A DNA stretch of 64,000 nt from Strigamia acuminata (GCA_949358305.1 OX442314.1:10099060-10163059); one strand, 5' to 3'. Positions 11,376 to 24,264 are shown, counted from the first letter of the stretch. Numbers and translations are program-made. Notes: generated from the letters alone by a model not told the origin.

Positions 11376-12223
11376 AATTCGGACAATTTAATTTTTTTTT
11401 TAAAAAATGGTTGTTATTGTTGTTTCCGCGATTATAATTTGTTACCTAGATCATTGATGCGAGTGGGAGGTCGGGATTGGGCTTGTAATTTGTTTATTTG
11501 CCCATCTGCACTATTTATTTCATCTGCAGCTCTCTTTAACGAAGCTGTAATGGCTCGCAAGTGGCTTCCAGTCACGCCAGCAGATCCGGCGCAGGCGCGG
11601 ACAGCTGCTGAGAGATGCGCTGGGATAGGCCTAACGTCAACGGGTCCTCTCACTGACTTTGTGTGGTCCGTATCCTGTTTATCTGTTTATGCCTCGAATA
11701 AACACTGTGACAAGACGCATTTGTTTGGAAAGCCACGATCATTTCCTAGCAATTAATGTCTGATTTTGCTATTTGATTATGCTAGCTACAGACTGGCTTC
11801 TCCTTGATGCATCTAATGCTTGTCTGGCTGAAATTGTTGTATTCAAAAAATGATTAAGGGCCAAGAGTACCCTCAAATTCCCAAATCAAAATTTCTGATA
11901 AATAGTATTCAAAAAAGATTGGTATGTTCCTGTATCTTTACCACTTGTAGTTTAGAACCTCCTAGGCCTCCGGAGCTTACACTATAACTGAAAATAGCGT
12001 AGTTTTCCACTATTTACATCACTGACTAAAAATCTGGATTAGCATTGACCTCTTTCGCTGCCATTTTGAATTCTCCGCTTCATTCGCAAGCGGAGCACAT
12101 GTTAAGGTTTATCTTATCGTTTGCGCTTTTAATACTTTTAAATTCACAATAATAAAATGTTGCAGCATTGTATTGCAACAGTTAAAAACAGGAATTCTCT
12201 CTTTTTATGCGAATGAGACATTA
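11376..12223. other. No gene recognised; GC-richer patch
   Basis: 11430-11760 is more GC-rich than its surroundings and open on both strands, with no recognisable domain or convincing splice sites. It may be a conserved non-coding element or a lost exon. Confidence 0.35.
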
Positions 12224-12557
12224 CTACAGTCAGCGCACGATATCTTGATGCTAAATTCGTACTGCGCATCCCATTCTGTGCAGACGATTTTCTAATTCCA
12301 GTTGTTATTTAGCAGTATTAAGCCTAATATTAGGCCTAATAATGCTAAAATAAAGTAAATAAACAACAATAAACTCATAATTAAAAGTAATTTACAACGT
12401 AGTACCAAAATATTTTTGTTTATTTACCTTATTTTCGCATTTTTGGCCTAATATTAGGCTTAATACTGCTAAATAACAACTGGAATTAGAAAATCGTCTG
12501 CGCAAAATGGGATGCGCAGTACGAATTTAGCATCAAGATTCCGTGCGCAGACTGTAG
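12224..12557. mobile_element. Foldback MITE, ~113-bp inverted arms
   Basis: The left arm from ctacagtcagcgcac and the right arm ending gtgcgcagactgtag are nearly perfect complements over about 113 bp, including agtattaagcctaatattag. The central spacer is about 110 bp and AT-rich. No transposase. A diverged relative lies at 2625-2705. Confidence 0.9.
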
Positions 12558-14010
12558 TTTCGGTTATCATGTGGCATGTATAAGTGTTAACTCTAATTTT
12601 ATAACTATAACTTAAAACTTCAACCACAACCTACTTTTACTTTACAGTGTCAAAAATATCATTATTGTAAGGGTAAAGTACCTGCCGTAAACTGTGTAAT
12701 GTCACGACAATGCCGTATTTTTGCTCCCTCGCCTGCAGCTCTTAATCGAAGGAATACAGTACGCTATTCTTTCCAAAGGCCTTTCGACCGTTTCCAACTA
12801 CCTTCAGTGATGAAATAGAAGTTTTAAATATTTAATTATGTTTTACCGAAGTCCATAAAATGTGATTTTATTTTTACAGTGAAGATGGGGGCCTCATGAG
12901 CCTCACACCTTTTGCCTAAAACCGCCAGTGAATTTGAATTTGATCCTTCTAGTCCATATTGTCACATTTTGCAAAAAATATGTCACGATGTCCCGTTTCT
13001 TACTCAATAATTTTACCTAGAATTTGTTTTCTTTAGAAAGTTAGACCCCTCAGAGTTCATCATTCATTTGTGACCTCATTTATGATTTATTGAATTATTC
13101 GAGTTTAAATAAAAATATAAAAATGTCACTTCCTGTCTCCAAAAGGCAGCAATTTGATCCATTAAACTTTGAATGCACCTTGTGTGAAAAGTCAGGGATA
13201 AAGGGTCTTGTGTCCATTTTACAGTTGAAACATGGGACACCCAAGGAGTAATTGCCCAGAAAAAAAAAGTATGGCCGCTCCGTAGGTGGTTGCCAAAGAT
13301 TTGGCGCGAACTTGAATTTTAACACGAAGAATCCAGCCCTTCTCTGCATGGGACTTGACAAGAAGGCACCCACCAAGAAAAAAACTCGGAACAACAACCA
13401 CAAATTATTTACTGTTCAGCACAAAACTACCTGTACATTTTAATACTGGAGGTTTTGTTGTTTTGCCACTGTTGGCGAGAAGAACGGTTTTACCGCGACA
13501 GCCCGATCACACTGGAAAAAAAAGTAAATTTCCAAACATTTCCAAGTTGGAAATTAATACGGAAAATTTGAATTTCCTATTACGAGAAAATTTGTTGGAA
13601 ATGTGTTGTCGATATTTATACGTTTCCACACTTTTGGAAATTAGCTGTAAATCCTAAAGGTGAAATCTAATATTTCCAATAAATTGTAAATTTGTTGTTT
13701 AAAATATTATATTTACAATCAGTTTTCTTTCAGATGGAAATGTTGTCTCAAAATATTTACAATCTAGTAAAGAGATTTGGTTGAACGTCGATGTCGTACT
13801 TCCTGGCGCAGATTCATTTTTTCCAGTTTGCGCAGCTTATTTTTTGAAAAATCGTGTATTGTCCAGGTTTTACATTGACCACATCTGGTCACCCTGCAAA
13901 CGGGCTCAAAAATTAACATATTCACAGTTTATACGCGATGAGCTAGAGATTTCTGACGATTTTGAACATTACTCCATAACGAATAAAAAAAATTATTTGA
14001 ACCTAAAATG
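12558..14010. other. No gene recognised
   Basis: AT-rich sequence with short open frames only. 13500-13760 is rich in tttcca/ggaaat words on both strands but has no clear period. Confidence 0.4.
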
Positions 14011-14693
14011 ATTATAGAGAGTTTGAAATGCCATTTTTATGTCTGAAAAATTATACCACTCAGATGCAATTTTTTGTTCTGCAGACGCATGCGATAGATT
14101 TGCTGTCCACTGCTCCATGACTACTGAAATGGTGTTGGTTGAGGTAGTGCTTCCCTCAATAATTACCATGTTTATATGTACCCAGTTATCTGGTTAAGTG
14201 AAAATGCAAATTTTATTTTTCTGGAAAACTGATCATGTAAACAAACCAGTTTTTAAGAAAAGATCGATTTATTTGGAAAACTAAATTCCAGTTGTACGAG
14301 GTATAGATTTTGGGCGTTTTGCGCATTGGAAACTGCATGTAAACACCCGTGCATGCGAAAATTAAAAACTTTTAACGGAATATCATCGAATCGTCGCAGT
14401 AACGATACGTTACACCGATGTACCAACGACACTTAATACCGAAAACGATGTGAAATGAGCTAAAAACACGATTTCTACGGTCAGAATTTGATTTGTTTCG
14501 GGGCTTAAATAGATCAACAACCATTTTGTTGTCCCAGATAATCAAAATGCATTATGAGTAATTCACATTTGTCGTCATGTTTACCAGAAAACTAAGAACG
14601 TGTAAACGCATACGGTTATCCGGATAAATAAAATCCGGATTTTAACTTTTCTGGAAAACAGGTATGAAAATGGCATTTCAAACTCTGTATAAT
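14011..14693. mobile_element. MITE-like element with ~45-bp inverted ends
   Basis: attatagagagtttgaaatg at 14011 is the imperfect complement of the right end (14650-14693, catttcaaactctgtataat). A second inverted pair (tttttctggaaaac with atccggat/ttatctggt words) lies inside. No coding sequence. Confidence 0.65.
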
Positions 14694-17600
14694 GTTTTTA
14701 GATTAAAATAAAAATTTGAATTAAAATTTGATTAATTAAATTTTCAAAATCGTCAGTCAATTTACGGCCAAAATCATGAAATTTGTATGTGAAAAATTAA
14801 ACCAAAATGGCCATTTTCTGTTATCTTATGGCTGCTATTGTTTCTTCTCAATCCAAAATTCCAGCTCAATTAGTTGAATTGTGTTTTCCTCTCGTGTTTT
14901 ACCTTTCTCCCAACATGGGGCCATCATAACAAGATGGCGCCCGCCTTGGCTTTGTTATTTCTTGTGTTGCAAACAGGTGCAATTGAGTTTATTTACACTG
15001 CAACATGACGGATAACCGGCAGGGGGTGATCTTCCATCCACTCGCATCCACTTGTGTCATTTGTGTCGCGAAATATGAGCTTACCCGGAGCGCGTGCCCT
15101 CGCGCCTCCTACTGCGCACCTTTGCCACGATTTGTTCGTGTTACACATCATTAAAATCCGGGCCCATTATACGATGAATTATGGTTTTTCATAAAAATAA
15201 TTGTGATTAACGTTAATAACATGTCTGTTTATAAAAATTAAATTGATGTTCACGTTTTGAATTTAAAATAAATAAAATTAAATTAAAATATGTCTGACTT
15301 GTTTGGCTTTTTCCGTCCCCCTGGTGAGCAAATATTAATACTCGTAACTGCTGACCTGGCGCTGAGTTGGAGACCTTTGACTTTGCTATCACAACGAGTT
15401 CGGATGCGAATTTTTATTTTTGTTTTCAGGTTGAAATAAAATAAAAAGAACGGTGGGGAAAATAATGTAATTTTTCTTACCTTAAATGGCGCTCGGCACG
15501 GATTGCCAAAATGGCGGCTTGGGTTGATAAATTCCTTAATTTCATAATTTCTTGTATTTTTTATTGAAATTTTGAGTGAAATTATTCGTGAAAAAGGGTG
15601 AAAAAATAAAATTGAGTTTTATTCACTGGATTTTTATATTTATTTTGTGTTTTTTTTTTAAAATTTGTTTTCGTATCGTTTCGGATTTGTTGCGGCTCGA
15701 TCCCAATCGTCAAAAAATGGCGGCTTGTGTAATTACTTTCCGCTTAACTTTCACATTTCTCGTGTTTGTTGTCTTTGAATTTCGAGTAAAATTATGACGA
15801 GAAAAATAAATCGATTTTAATTTCTTGCATTTTTATTTTTATTTATTTATTTTTTTCATATTTTATCAGTTCGGAATTCGGATTTATTGCGGCTCATCAA
15901 GATGGCGCCCGCGATTAGCGATTAATAATTTCTCATTGTGCGGTCCATTTATTTTCATGTCTTTTAAGTGATACGAGTCGGAATTAAATCGGAGTTGACA
16001 TTAACACGACCGTAAAGTTTATCCCCTAGTGAACAACAGCCATAAAGGCGCTTGACGTGACGTTTATATTCCCACAATATCCATCAGCAGGTGTTTGCAA
16101 TTACAGACACAATAGGACGTCACACGTGACTCCAAGCGACCGATCGCAATATCGAATAAAAAGATAATAAAAAATTGATGTCAAGTTGAAGCGATCGTTT
16201 GATTTTTATTGTAAAATCCGAGCCCACCTAGGGAAATCGAAAGAAAACGGACAAAAATGTTTGTTGAAGCTCGTAAATATGAGTGGGCGCGAGCATCTTT
16301 ATATTTATGTCGGAATGAGTCGCAGATCACGCTGGGCGCCATGATTGGAGTCGTCGGCCGCTACAAATCAAGCGCACAACGGGTAACAGCAGACCGACCC
16401 CGGTCACGTGATGTCCGCCTCGAAATGCTATCGGGTGTCTCACTCGCTACAAATCATTTTGCTACGCGATTTGCAACCCCAAGTGTTTTCCGCGCTTTGC
16501 GAGGATATAAATTAAATATATTGAATTTCATTCCCGACATGTTTGAACTTCTCGTTCGAATTAAATAAAAATTTAAAAATTTAAAAATTAAAAAAAATTT
16601 AAAAAACTAAATAAAAAACTAAAGAATTAATTTTTTTTATGATTAAATAAACGATTCATTTGATTAGATGAATTTACGATCTTTATTAACCCAAATATGA
16701 AATAAAAATGGAAAAAATCCTTTAAAAAAATGCACTTAACCTTCGTTTACATCGTAGTCTTAAAAGCCATGTTTTTGCATTAATAAAACCAGATGCGCGT
16801 CACATTTTAAATGAAGCGGAATCGGAAAAAACGAGGCGCATTAACATGTCAAAAGGAAATTATAACGTGTTATAAACTTAATTCCTAATTAAAATTTTTA
16901 ATACTCAACTCAAAAAAAAAAATATATACACACTAAATCTAAAAAAAAATACAACAACTTCCGCTATTGAAATTCACGCCACGTTTTCCTAATTCCAAAA
17001 TGGCGTTTCTTCTTTATCGCGCAACGATTTTTTTTAATTTTAATTTTTTTTAATTCCTCAATAATAATAAAAATAAGAATAAAAAACACAAATGCAACGA
17101 CAGCGAGCAATTACAATGTCCAAACGGGCCAAAGGGTTATTTGTTTATGGACAACAACGGCTTTGTTTATGTTTATGCTGTCGTGGGGCGTTGCGACATA
17201 ACTTAGGTCTCTAACTAGACAGCGTGACAAGGAATAATTCTTGTTCAATAATCCTCACTGCGCATTCTCACCTGCCGCCCCCTGATGTGAGGTAGCGTCA
17301 TTTATGTTGTGACCATTAAAACGAGATATTGGGCGCCATCTGAATGCATATACATATATGAATGTTGGCTAGCGAGAGAGCGGCGCTCCCACGCGGTTGT
17401 ACGTTGATGCCGGTTGAATATTAACGGTTGGAAATGCGATAACTTGCATGAGAGCCACGCGTGAGAGAAAAATGTTTAATGAATTGGCACGCAGGGGTAG
17501 CGGAGGGGAAAAAATGAGTTGAAAGATTGTGAATATAATAAAAAATAATTGTATTTAGTTATGGCCGCGTTGAATTAATCATTTGACATGTTTGCAAACA

Positions 17601-17735
17601 TCGAAATATTTGATGGTGCAGATTTAATTTGTGATTTCAAATTATTTTGATGCAATTTTGGGTGGAAAATCAAGTTGAAAACGGAATAAAACGGAATGAA
17701 ATGAAATAAAATGGAATAAAAAGGAGTTTCGTCGC
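14694..17735. other. Gene-free tract rich in AAGATGGCG words
   Basis: No gene recognised. The motif (A)A(G/A)ATGGCG(G/C)C recurs near 14931, 15508, 15713 and 15898 and resembles the YY1/Pho site. A short open frame at 16257-16568 has no recognisable domain. Confidence 0.4.
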
Positions 17736-17739
17736 GTTT

Positions 17740-18380
17740 AACGATGGGAAATGGTGGTTTACGTGGGGTATCGTTCGGTTGGTATCATTTTACCGGATAA
17801 TCGCAAGTGAGAAATTTAAAACTGAGGTAAGATTCAGTGATTTTAATTCGTATTTCTTCAAATTTAGGGGTAAAATCAAGTTAATTCGAACGAAAACGGA
17901 ATAAAAAGAGGTTTAGTCGAGGTTTAACGATGGGAAATGACGGTTTACACGCGGTATCGGTCGGTTGCTATCACATTGCCGGTAAATCGCAAATTGGAAA
18001 TTTAATTTTGCGATTTTAATTCTTATTTCTTCAATTTCGGGGCATAAATTTAGAAAAGAAAGGTTTTACTCCATTAAAACTAAATTAAAAAAATGAAAAT
18101 ATTGTTGTTTTTATTAATTTTTTCAATGCAGTATCGCTCGCTCGCTATCATTTTACCGATAAAATGCAAGTAAAAAATAAATAAAAAAATGCATGATTTC
18201 ACTTTCAAATTTCCTCAATTCAGGGCTTAAAATTAACCCTAATCCACAAAAAACGATAAAATCAACACCAATTCGCCTAAAACAACAAAAAACGAAAAAC
18301 CCAGAATCGATGTACAAGATTGTACACAGAGTATCAGTCGGTCGCTATCCCCCACCACCAAATCGAAAGTGAGAACAAAC
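17740..18380. repeat. Four diverged ~185-bp direct repeats downstream of HLX
   Basis: A block of type gtatcggtcggttgctatca, followed by a loose ttaccggataatcgcaa, recurs at about 17767, 17953, 18130 and 18329 (spacings about 186, 177 and 199). The first two copies also share acgatgggaaatg upstream. Divergence between copies is much higher than in the simple arrays nearby, so the duplication is old. Confidence 0.7.
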
Positions 18381-18741
18381 GGCTCGAATTACATTTTCAT
18401 TTTTGCGAATAAAAAAAAGGGCCGAGCGAGCCTCGTTCTCAAGTCCAAACAAGTGTACAGTCTGTAGTTATACGAGCTTAATCCAAACAGCGAGTTGTTT
18501 GAATTGTTATTGTTGACACGTGAGAAACCCCAGGACACTCGCCATGTTGTGTCTGTGTCCACTTGTTGACTTGTCGACGGACGGGGGGCGCCTCGAATCA
18601 ACCTCTGGCGCTGGCGGGAGAGTTATGCGGGACCACCCGGGTTGGTTTACGGCTTCGTAGGCCACTGCATGACAGAACAGCGTCATCTCAATTAGCGACC
18701 CATGTTACCCCTACTCGGCCACACATGACCTTTCTCGGCTC

Positions 18742-18772
18742 TAAGATGGCGGCTCCAAGATGGCGGCGCCGA
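18742..18772. promoter_or_regulatory. Two adjacent AAGATGGCGGC motifs
   Basis: aagatggcggc occurs at 18743 and again 15 bp later, just 3' of the HLX coding end. The sequence equals the vertebrate YY1 consensus and resembles Drosophila Pho sites (established). Function here is inference. Confidence 0.4.
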
Positions 18773-18872
18773 TGGAATGAAATGAGTTACGGATTCGTCA
18801 ATGTTATTTAGATTTTAATAATGATAAAAGATAGAGAGAGAGAGTGGTGTATTTACATGGGTATTTTGAGAC

Positions 18873-21800
18873 CTACATTGTGGTTGTTACAGTTTGTTTG
18901 GAGTTTTCTGTTGTTGTTGTTGTTGTTGTTGTTGGGGTTGTTTGTTCGGGTGTTGAATCTTCGACTTTTTTGTCGGTTTTGAACTGTTCGCGGGCTTCTT
19001 TTGAATGCCGCCATTTCATTCTTCGGTTTTGGAACCAGACTTTCACCTGCAAATGGAAATTCAGCAACTGTTAGTTGATTTATAAAATTGATGTAAAACA
19101 TTAAACAATGGTGTAAAACAATGATCAACAGTGTAATACAGTGAACAATGATGTCAAACAATGATCAGCAGTGTAAAGCATTGAACAATGATTTAAAACA
19201 ATGATAAACAGTGTCAAACATTGAACAATGATGTAAAACAACGATCAATAGTGTAAAACAATGATCAACAGTGTAAAACAATGATCAACAGTGTAAAACA
19301 ATGATCAACAGTGTAAAACAATGATCAACAGTGTAAAACAATGATCAACAGTGTAAAACAATGATCAACAGTGTAAAACAATGATTAACAGTGTAAAACA
19401 ATGATTAACAGTGTAAAACAATGATTAACAGTGTAAAACAATGATTAACAGTGTAAAACAATGATTAACAGTGTAAAACAATGATTAACAGTGTAAAACA
19501 TTGAACAATGATGTCAAACAGTGATAAACAGTGTAAAACATTAAAAAATGACGTAGAAACATTGAACAAGAATGTTAAAACATTAAACAATGACGTAAAA
19601 ACATTGACAATGATGTAAAAACATTGAACAAGAATGTTAAAACATTAAACAATGACGTAAAAACATTGACAATGATGTAAAAACATTGAACAATGATGTA
19701 AAAACATTGAACAATGACGTAAAAACATTGAAAAATGATGTAAGAACATTTAACAATGATGTAAAAACATTAAAAAATGATAAAAAGTGATCAACAATGT
19801 AAAACATTGATGTAAACAATGATCTAAAACATTGATGTGAACAGTGATCTAAAACATTGATGTAAACTATGATCTAAAACATTGATGTAAACAATGATCT
19901 AAAACATTGATGTAAACAATGATCTAAAACGTTAACCAATAATTTTAAACGTTAACCAATGCTCTTAAAAATTGAACATTGACGGAAAACCGTAATCAAC
20001 AATGTAAAACATTGACCAACGGTGCAAAACATTGAACAATTGCTTTAAAACAGCGAACACCAATCGTTTTAAACCATTTCCATTAAATCTAAAACCAAAA
20101 TTGCAAAAAATTCACCAACCTGAGCATCGGTTAGGCCTAGCGTAGCTGCCAGCTGCCGCCTGTCCGGCTTCGTGATGTATTTCTGAATTTGAAACCGTTT
20201 TTCTAACCCTTTTCTCTGCAGATTGGAAAACACCGCTCGCGACCACGACCGCTTTCGCTTCCCGTTGGCCGTGTGGTGCGCGTGGTGCGCGACCGAACTC
20301 ATCGTACCCAACCGCATATCCAATTCGGAACTCGAATAAACTGAAAAACAGTCAAGAAAACAACGCAAAATTAAAATAAATCCAAATTCGTGTTTGTATC
20401 CGAGCGAGAAAGAGAAAATAAAATGAAAACAAACAGAAAATGACGAGTATTTATTTAGTTTGGCGAAATAGGCCTAAAGTGTCGTGATTTATCCGGGCGA
20501 GCACTTGGCGAGAAATGCGTTAAAATTATTTTAATGATGTTGTATATAGATCGGGATGAGCGTGTATTTGTTTAGCGGGCGCTCTTACGACTCGTTAGTC
20601 TTTGTTTGGTCATAAAGTCCAATGTAAATCAAGTGCTATTTATTTATCGAAGCTTGATTCAAAGATTGCTATTGCTGCAATGGGTTGTGGCTATTAAAAG
20701 CTTGCAGAGAGAAAAAACGGAAATGTTTCAAAGACCACCCGGTAACATGTTTTGCCAATTGCGTTCTTTTTTGTTCTGGGGGTGATTGGGTAGAAATCTG
20801 GTCGTGTTTATTCGAATTTTATTTGGATTTCGTCAAATGTTGTTTAGGAGTTCACTAAAATGTGGTGAGATTTGTATATTTCGTGGATTTCACTAAAATG
20901 TGATTAAATTTGTAAATTTCATGGATTTCACTAAAATGTGATTAAATTTGGAAAATTTCATGGATTTCACTAAAATGTGATTAAATTTGTGTATTTCATG
21001 GATTTCACTAAAATGTGATTAAATTCATAAAATTTCATGGATTTTACTAAAAAGTGATTAAATTCATAAAATTTTATTCAAACTGTTAAAGTTTCGGGGG
21101 GAAATGTCTTGGAATTCAAAAAATTAATGAAATTTCATTTAGAATGTGATTTTAATTTGATAATGTGATTTTAATTTGATAATGTGATTTTAATTTGATA
21201 ATGTGATTAAAATTCATAAAATTTCTCTAAAAATCACTTAAAATCTCATAATTGTGTGATAAAATTCGTAAAATCTTGGATGATTTTGTAGAATTTCATC
21301 AAAAAAGTGTTGTAAATCATTTTAAAAATTTATCAAATTTTTTTAAAAAAATTTATGATTCAGAATTCAGAATTTCATTGGAAAAAATTCGGAATTTCAA
21401 TGAAAAAAATTCAGAATTTCAATGGAAAAAATTCAGAATTTCAATAAAAAAAATTCAGAATTTCAATGAAAAAAATTCAGAATTTAATTAGAAAATTCAA
21501 AATTATATTTAAAAATCAAAATTATATTTAAAAATCAAAATTATATTTAAAAATCAAAATTATATTTAAAATTATCAAAATTCCTTTTTAAACCTTCAAA
21601 ATTCCATTAAAAATATCAAAATTTCATTAAAAATATCAAAATTTCATTAAAAATATCAAAATTTCATTAAAAATATCAAAATTTCATTAAAAATATCAAA
21701 ATTTCATTAAAAATAACAAAATTTCATCAAAAACATTAAAATCTCATTAAAAACTCTCAAAATGTCATTACAAAATATGAAAATTTCATGAAAAACCCAC

Positions 21801-24172
21801 AAAAGTCCATTAAAAATCCTCAAAAGTCCATTAAAAACCCTCAAAAATCCATTAAAAATCCTCAAAATCCCAAATTCTGACCGTTTCCCAACTTACTCGA
21901 ATTTGAATACGACATCAAAGGCTGTGCGCTGAATTTAGGATAAGCCGTCGGTTGATACGGATAAACGGGATACGGCTCTATGATGTGATTACAACGACAA
22001 GACGGCATCGGACAACAGCGTGAAATGCACGCGGAGCACGACAGCGAACAGATCGGCGACGGACTCGACGGCATCGGCGACTCCGATTCCGCATCTAAAA
22101 CAAAACAAAAGATTAAAAAAATTAAAAAAAAAATTCCCAAAACTAAATTTAGCATCTAAGATATTCATGAGCACTTTTATTATCGTAATTAAAGATGTTT
22201 GCCTAATGGTTTCATCAAGACAAGTGAGATGATAGGAAGGCGAGAGCGGCCATGATTCTGTCATCACATTTCGGTCCGCGGAGAGTTTGAGCTAAGTGCT
22301 CTCCTGTCATCAACTCTTTCCTTTTTATACGCTCATTTATGACCCTCTTCACATATTTATATATAAATATAGTCTCGGAACTTAATGATTTAGAAAACTT
22401 CAACTTTATGGCCACTTGAAATCTGTTTTCACTTCAAAATCAGTCAATTTTTATGTTCTCCGAGCCAGACAGGCCTTAAACGACTAAAATCCGTCTGATT
22501 TTGTGACGATGCATCGGGAATCGGACAATTCATAATAAAATATGTCCGACTCTTTTGGAAAATAAAAAAATCAGTATCAAATGCATTAGAAGCCAGACAG
22601 ATTTTAAAAAATAATTTTTTTCATTTCAAAATCCGTAAATCTCTGCAATTTGCGAGTCGGACAGGCCTTAAGCGACTAAAATCCGTCTGATTTTGTGTCG
22701 ATGCATCGGGAATCGGACAAATTGTAACAAAATCTGTTCGACTGTTTGCATTAAATTCTTCGGTACATCGAAGCGTTAAAAATCAGACAGTTTCTAACAA
22801 AATCAGTCAGACAGATTATAATTCTTCCCAAAATCTGTCTGACTCCTCTCACATTCATCCGGACTGTTTTCGACTTGATCAGAAACAACGAATCGTCGCT
22901 TCCCAATGCATTGGGAATCAGACAGCTTTCCCAAACCCTGTCCAACTCCTCTTAACAAATCCTTAAAAACGACGCAGAATAAAGTGGAAAACATTTTGTA
23001 ATTGGATCCACAAAAGCATCAGGTGTGGCAATATTAATATAGGAATAGTTTTACAATATATATATGTATATATAGCCCGAGAAAGACTAGAACCTGTGCG
23101 ACTTGTGTCCATGTTAATCACTTGGCTATCTCGAGTTTCATCCGCGACTGGAAAGGCGAAAGTGTCATCTATTGTACTGATCACGCACACGTGTTGAATG
23201 AACAATGCATTACCGCACATGGCCGCACGTGATTACAATGAAACATGACACAAATTCGGTTCCAATTTTAATTCAGGTTTCAATTTATCTCTCGCTTTCG
23301 CTGCCCTTTATACCCCTCATCACAACGGATCAAATATTTGCCACCTATCAACATCACGTGACGTTATTTAGGGTGGGGGCACCAAATGGGGATAAACATT
23401 GTTTTATCTCACCCCCAATGTCAAGATTAAACTTTTAAAACACCAATAAAACGTAAACAAACAATTTAAAACACAAATTTTAACATTTTTCTATTTTTTC
23501 ACCATTTTTCTGCGTTTTTCCACCATTTTTCTGTGTTTTTCGACCATTTTTCTGTGTTTTTCGACCATTTATCACAATTTTTCTGTGATTTTCGCCATTT
23601 TTTCACGTTTTTTCGGTTTTATATCCGCCATTTTTTTATTTTTTTTATTTTTTTTTTTAAATTTTGATTTAGAAAATGTAAAATTTTGATTTTTTCTTAC
23701 CTTTTCGAGTGGAAATGGCGTCGGACAGAATTTTGTCTATGCCGAATTTGAGATCTTTGCTGGGGATGGACGGGGCATCGTGCAGGGCCGAGCGTAGGAC
23801 GACGCACGCGGCTTTCCTGGGCGCCATTTCCCGAGCGGCGGTGCCGAGGATGTCGTCGACTCGGAAGCCGTTGGAGTGTTTTTCCATTGACGGGGAGTAG
23901 AGCATGTAGCTGCCTGCGATGTACATGTTGGGGCGATCGATTCGGTCGGATCGGGTCGGGTATTGTCGGGAGTTGGGATGTTGTGCGAGATGTGAGAGGC
24001 GATAACTAGTTGCTTCTGTTTTTAAACTCGGGCCTTTTGGTTTCCGCCCCGTTTGTGTTGAAATGCGCGTGGCGGGCTCGAAGCGCCGCCCTGTTCTGAG
24101 GGGGTCGGACGAGTCTGGCCAATCGCGTGCGAGGGGTTGGTCATGTGCGTGTTGGAGGAAGTTATCAGCCAT
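18873..24172 (-). CDS. HLX: H2.0-like homeobox transcription factor (HLX)
   Basis: Four exons on the minus strand: 24172-23701, 22094-21897, 20340-20120 and 19046-18873, all with GT-AG junctions and consistent phases (1, 1, 0), giving 354 residues. The homeodomain (about 254-313) reads KRSWSRAVFSNLQRKGLEKR... and ends WFQNRRMKWRHSKEA, with Gln50. The intron between homeodomain positions 44 and 45 (Q|V) is a classic site. Upstream, LKFGIDKILSD (141-151) matches the conserved N-terminal motif of HLX, and FRVDDILG (103-110) is eh1-like, suggesting Groucho recruitment. Exon 2 encodes a Cys/Pro/Tyr-rich linker. The tail is Thr-rich and short compared with vertebrate HLX. Known role: nuclear developmental regulator (visceral mesoderm or muscle in animals). 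Introns 1, 2 and 3 are filled with tandem arrays. Identification is firm; the 5' end and UTRs are not mapped. Confidence 0.95.
19078..20050. repeat. 20-bp tandem array filling HLX intron 3
   Basis: Unit gtgtaaaacaatgatcaaca, near-identical from about 19245 to 19500 and diverging on both sides. It occupies almost the entire intron that splits the homeobox. Minus-strand open frames within it are repeat artefacts. Confidence 0.95.
20830..21860. repeat. Series of short tandem arrays in HLX intron 2
   Basis: Successive blocks: ~38-bp units with ggatttcactaaaatgtgat (20850-21060), ~19-bp units of aatgtgattttaatttgat (21135-21205), 22-bp units with attcagaatttcaatg (21360-21480), ~19-bp units of aaaatcaaaattatattta (21490-21560) and 20-bp units of aaaaatatcaaaatttcatt (21600-21720). 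Confidence 0.85.
22455..22930. repeat. ~190-bp diverged direct repeats in HLX intron 1
   Basis: A block containing gacaggccttaaacgactaa, ccgtctgattttgtg and gatgcatcgggaatcggaca appears near 22465 and again near 22655. Weaker echoes (aatcagacag, tctgtctgactc) run to about 22930. Unlike the other arrays this unit is long and not A-tract based. Confidence 0.7.
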
Positions 24173-24264
24173 GTTTTTTTTTGGTGGGGGGTTTTTTTTC
24201 GGTAATTTTTATTGTTATTTGATTTTTTTTGCTGTTGGGGAAGATTAATGAGGTGAAATATTGT

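Noticed and set aside
11432-11756. GC-richer open frames on both strands as a possible exon
   Set aside because: No recognisable domain and no convincing splice sites; the frames overlap on opposite strands.
19078-20050. CRISPR-like array of regular repeats in HLX intron 3
   Set aside because: Units are contiguous 20-bp minisatellite copies with no unique spacers, and the host is an animal nuclear gene.
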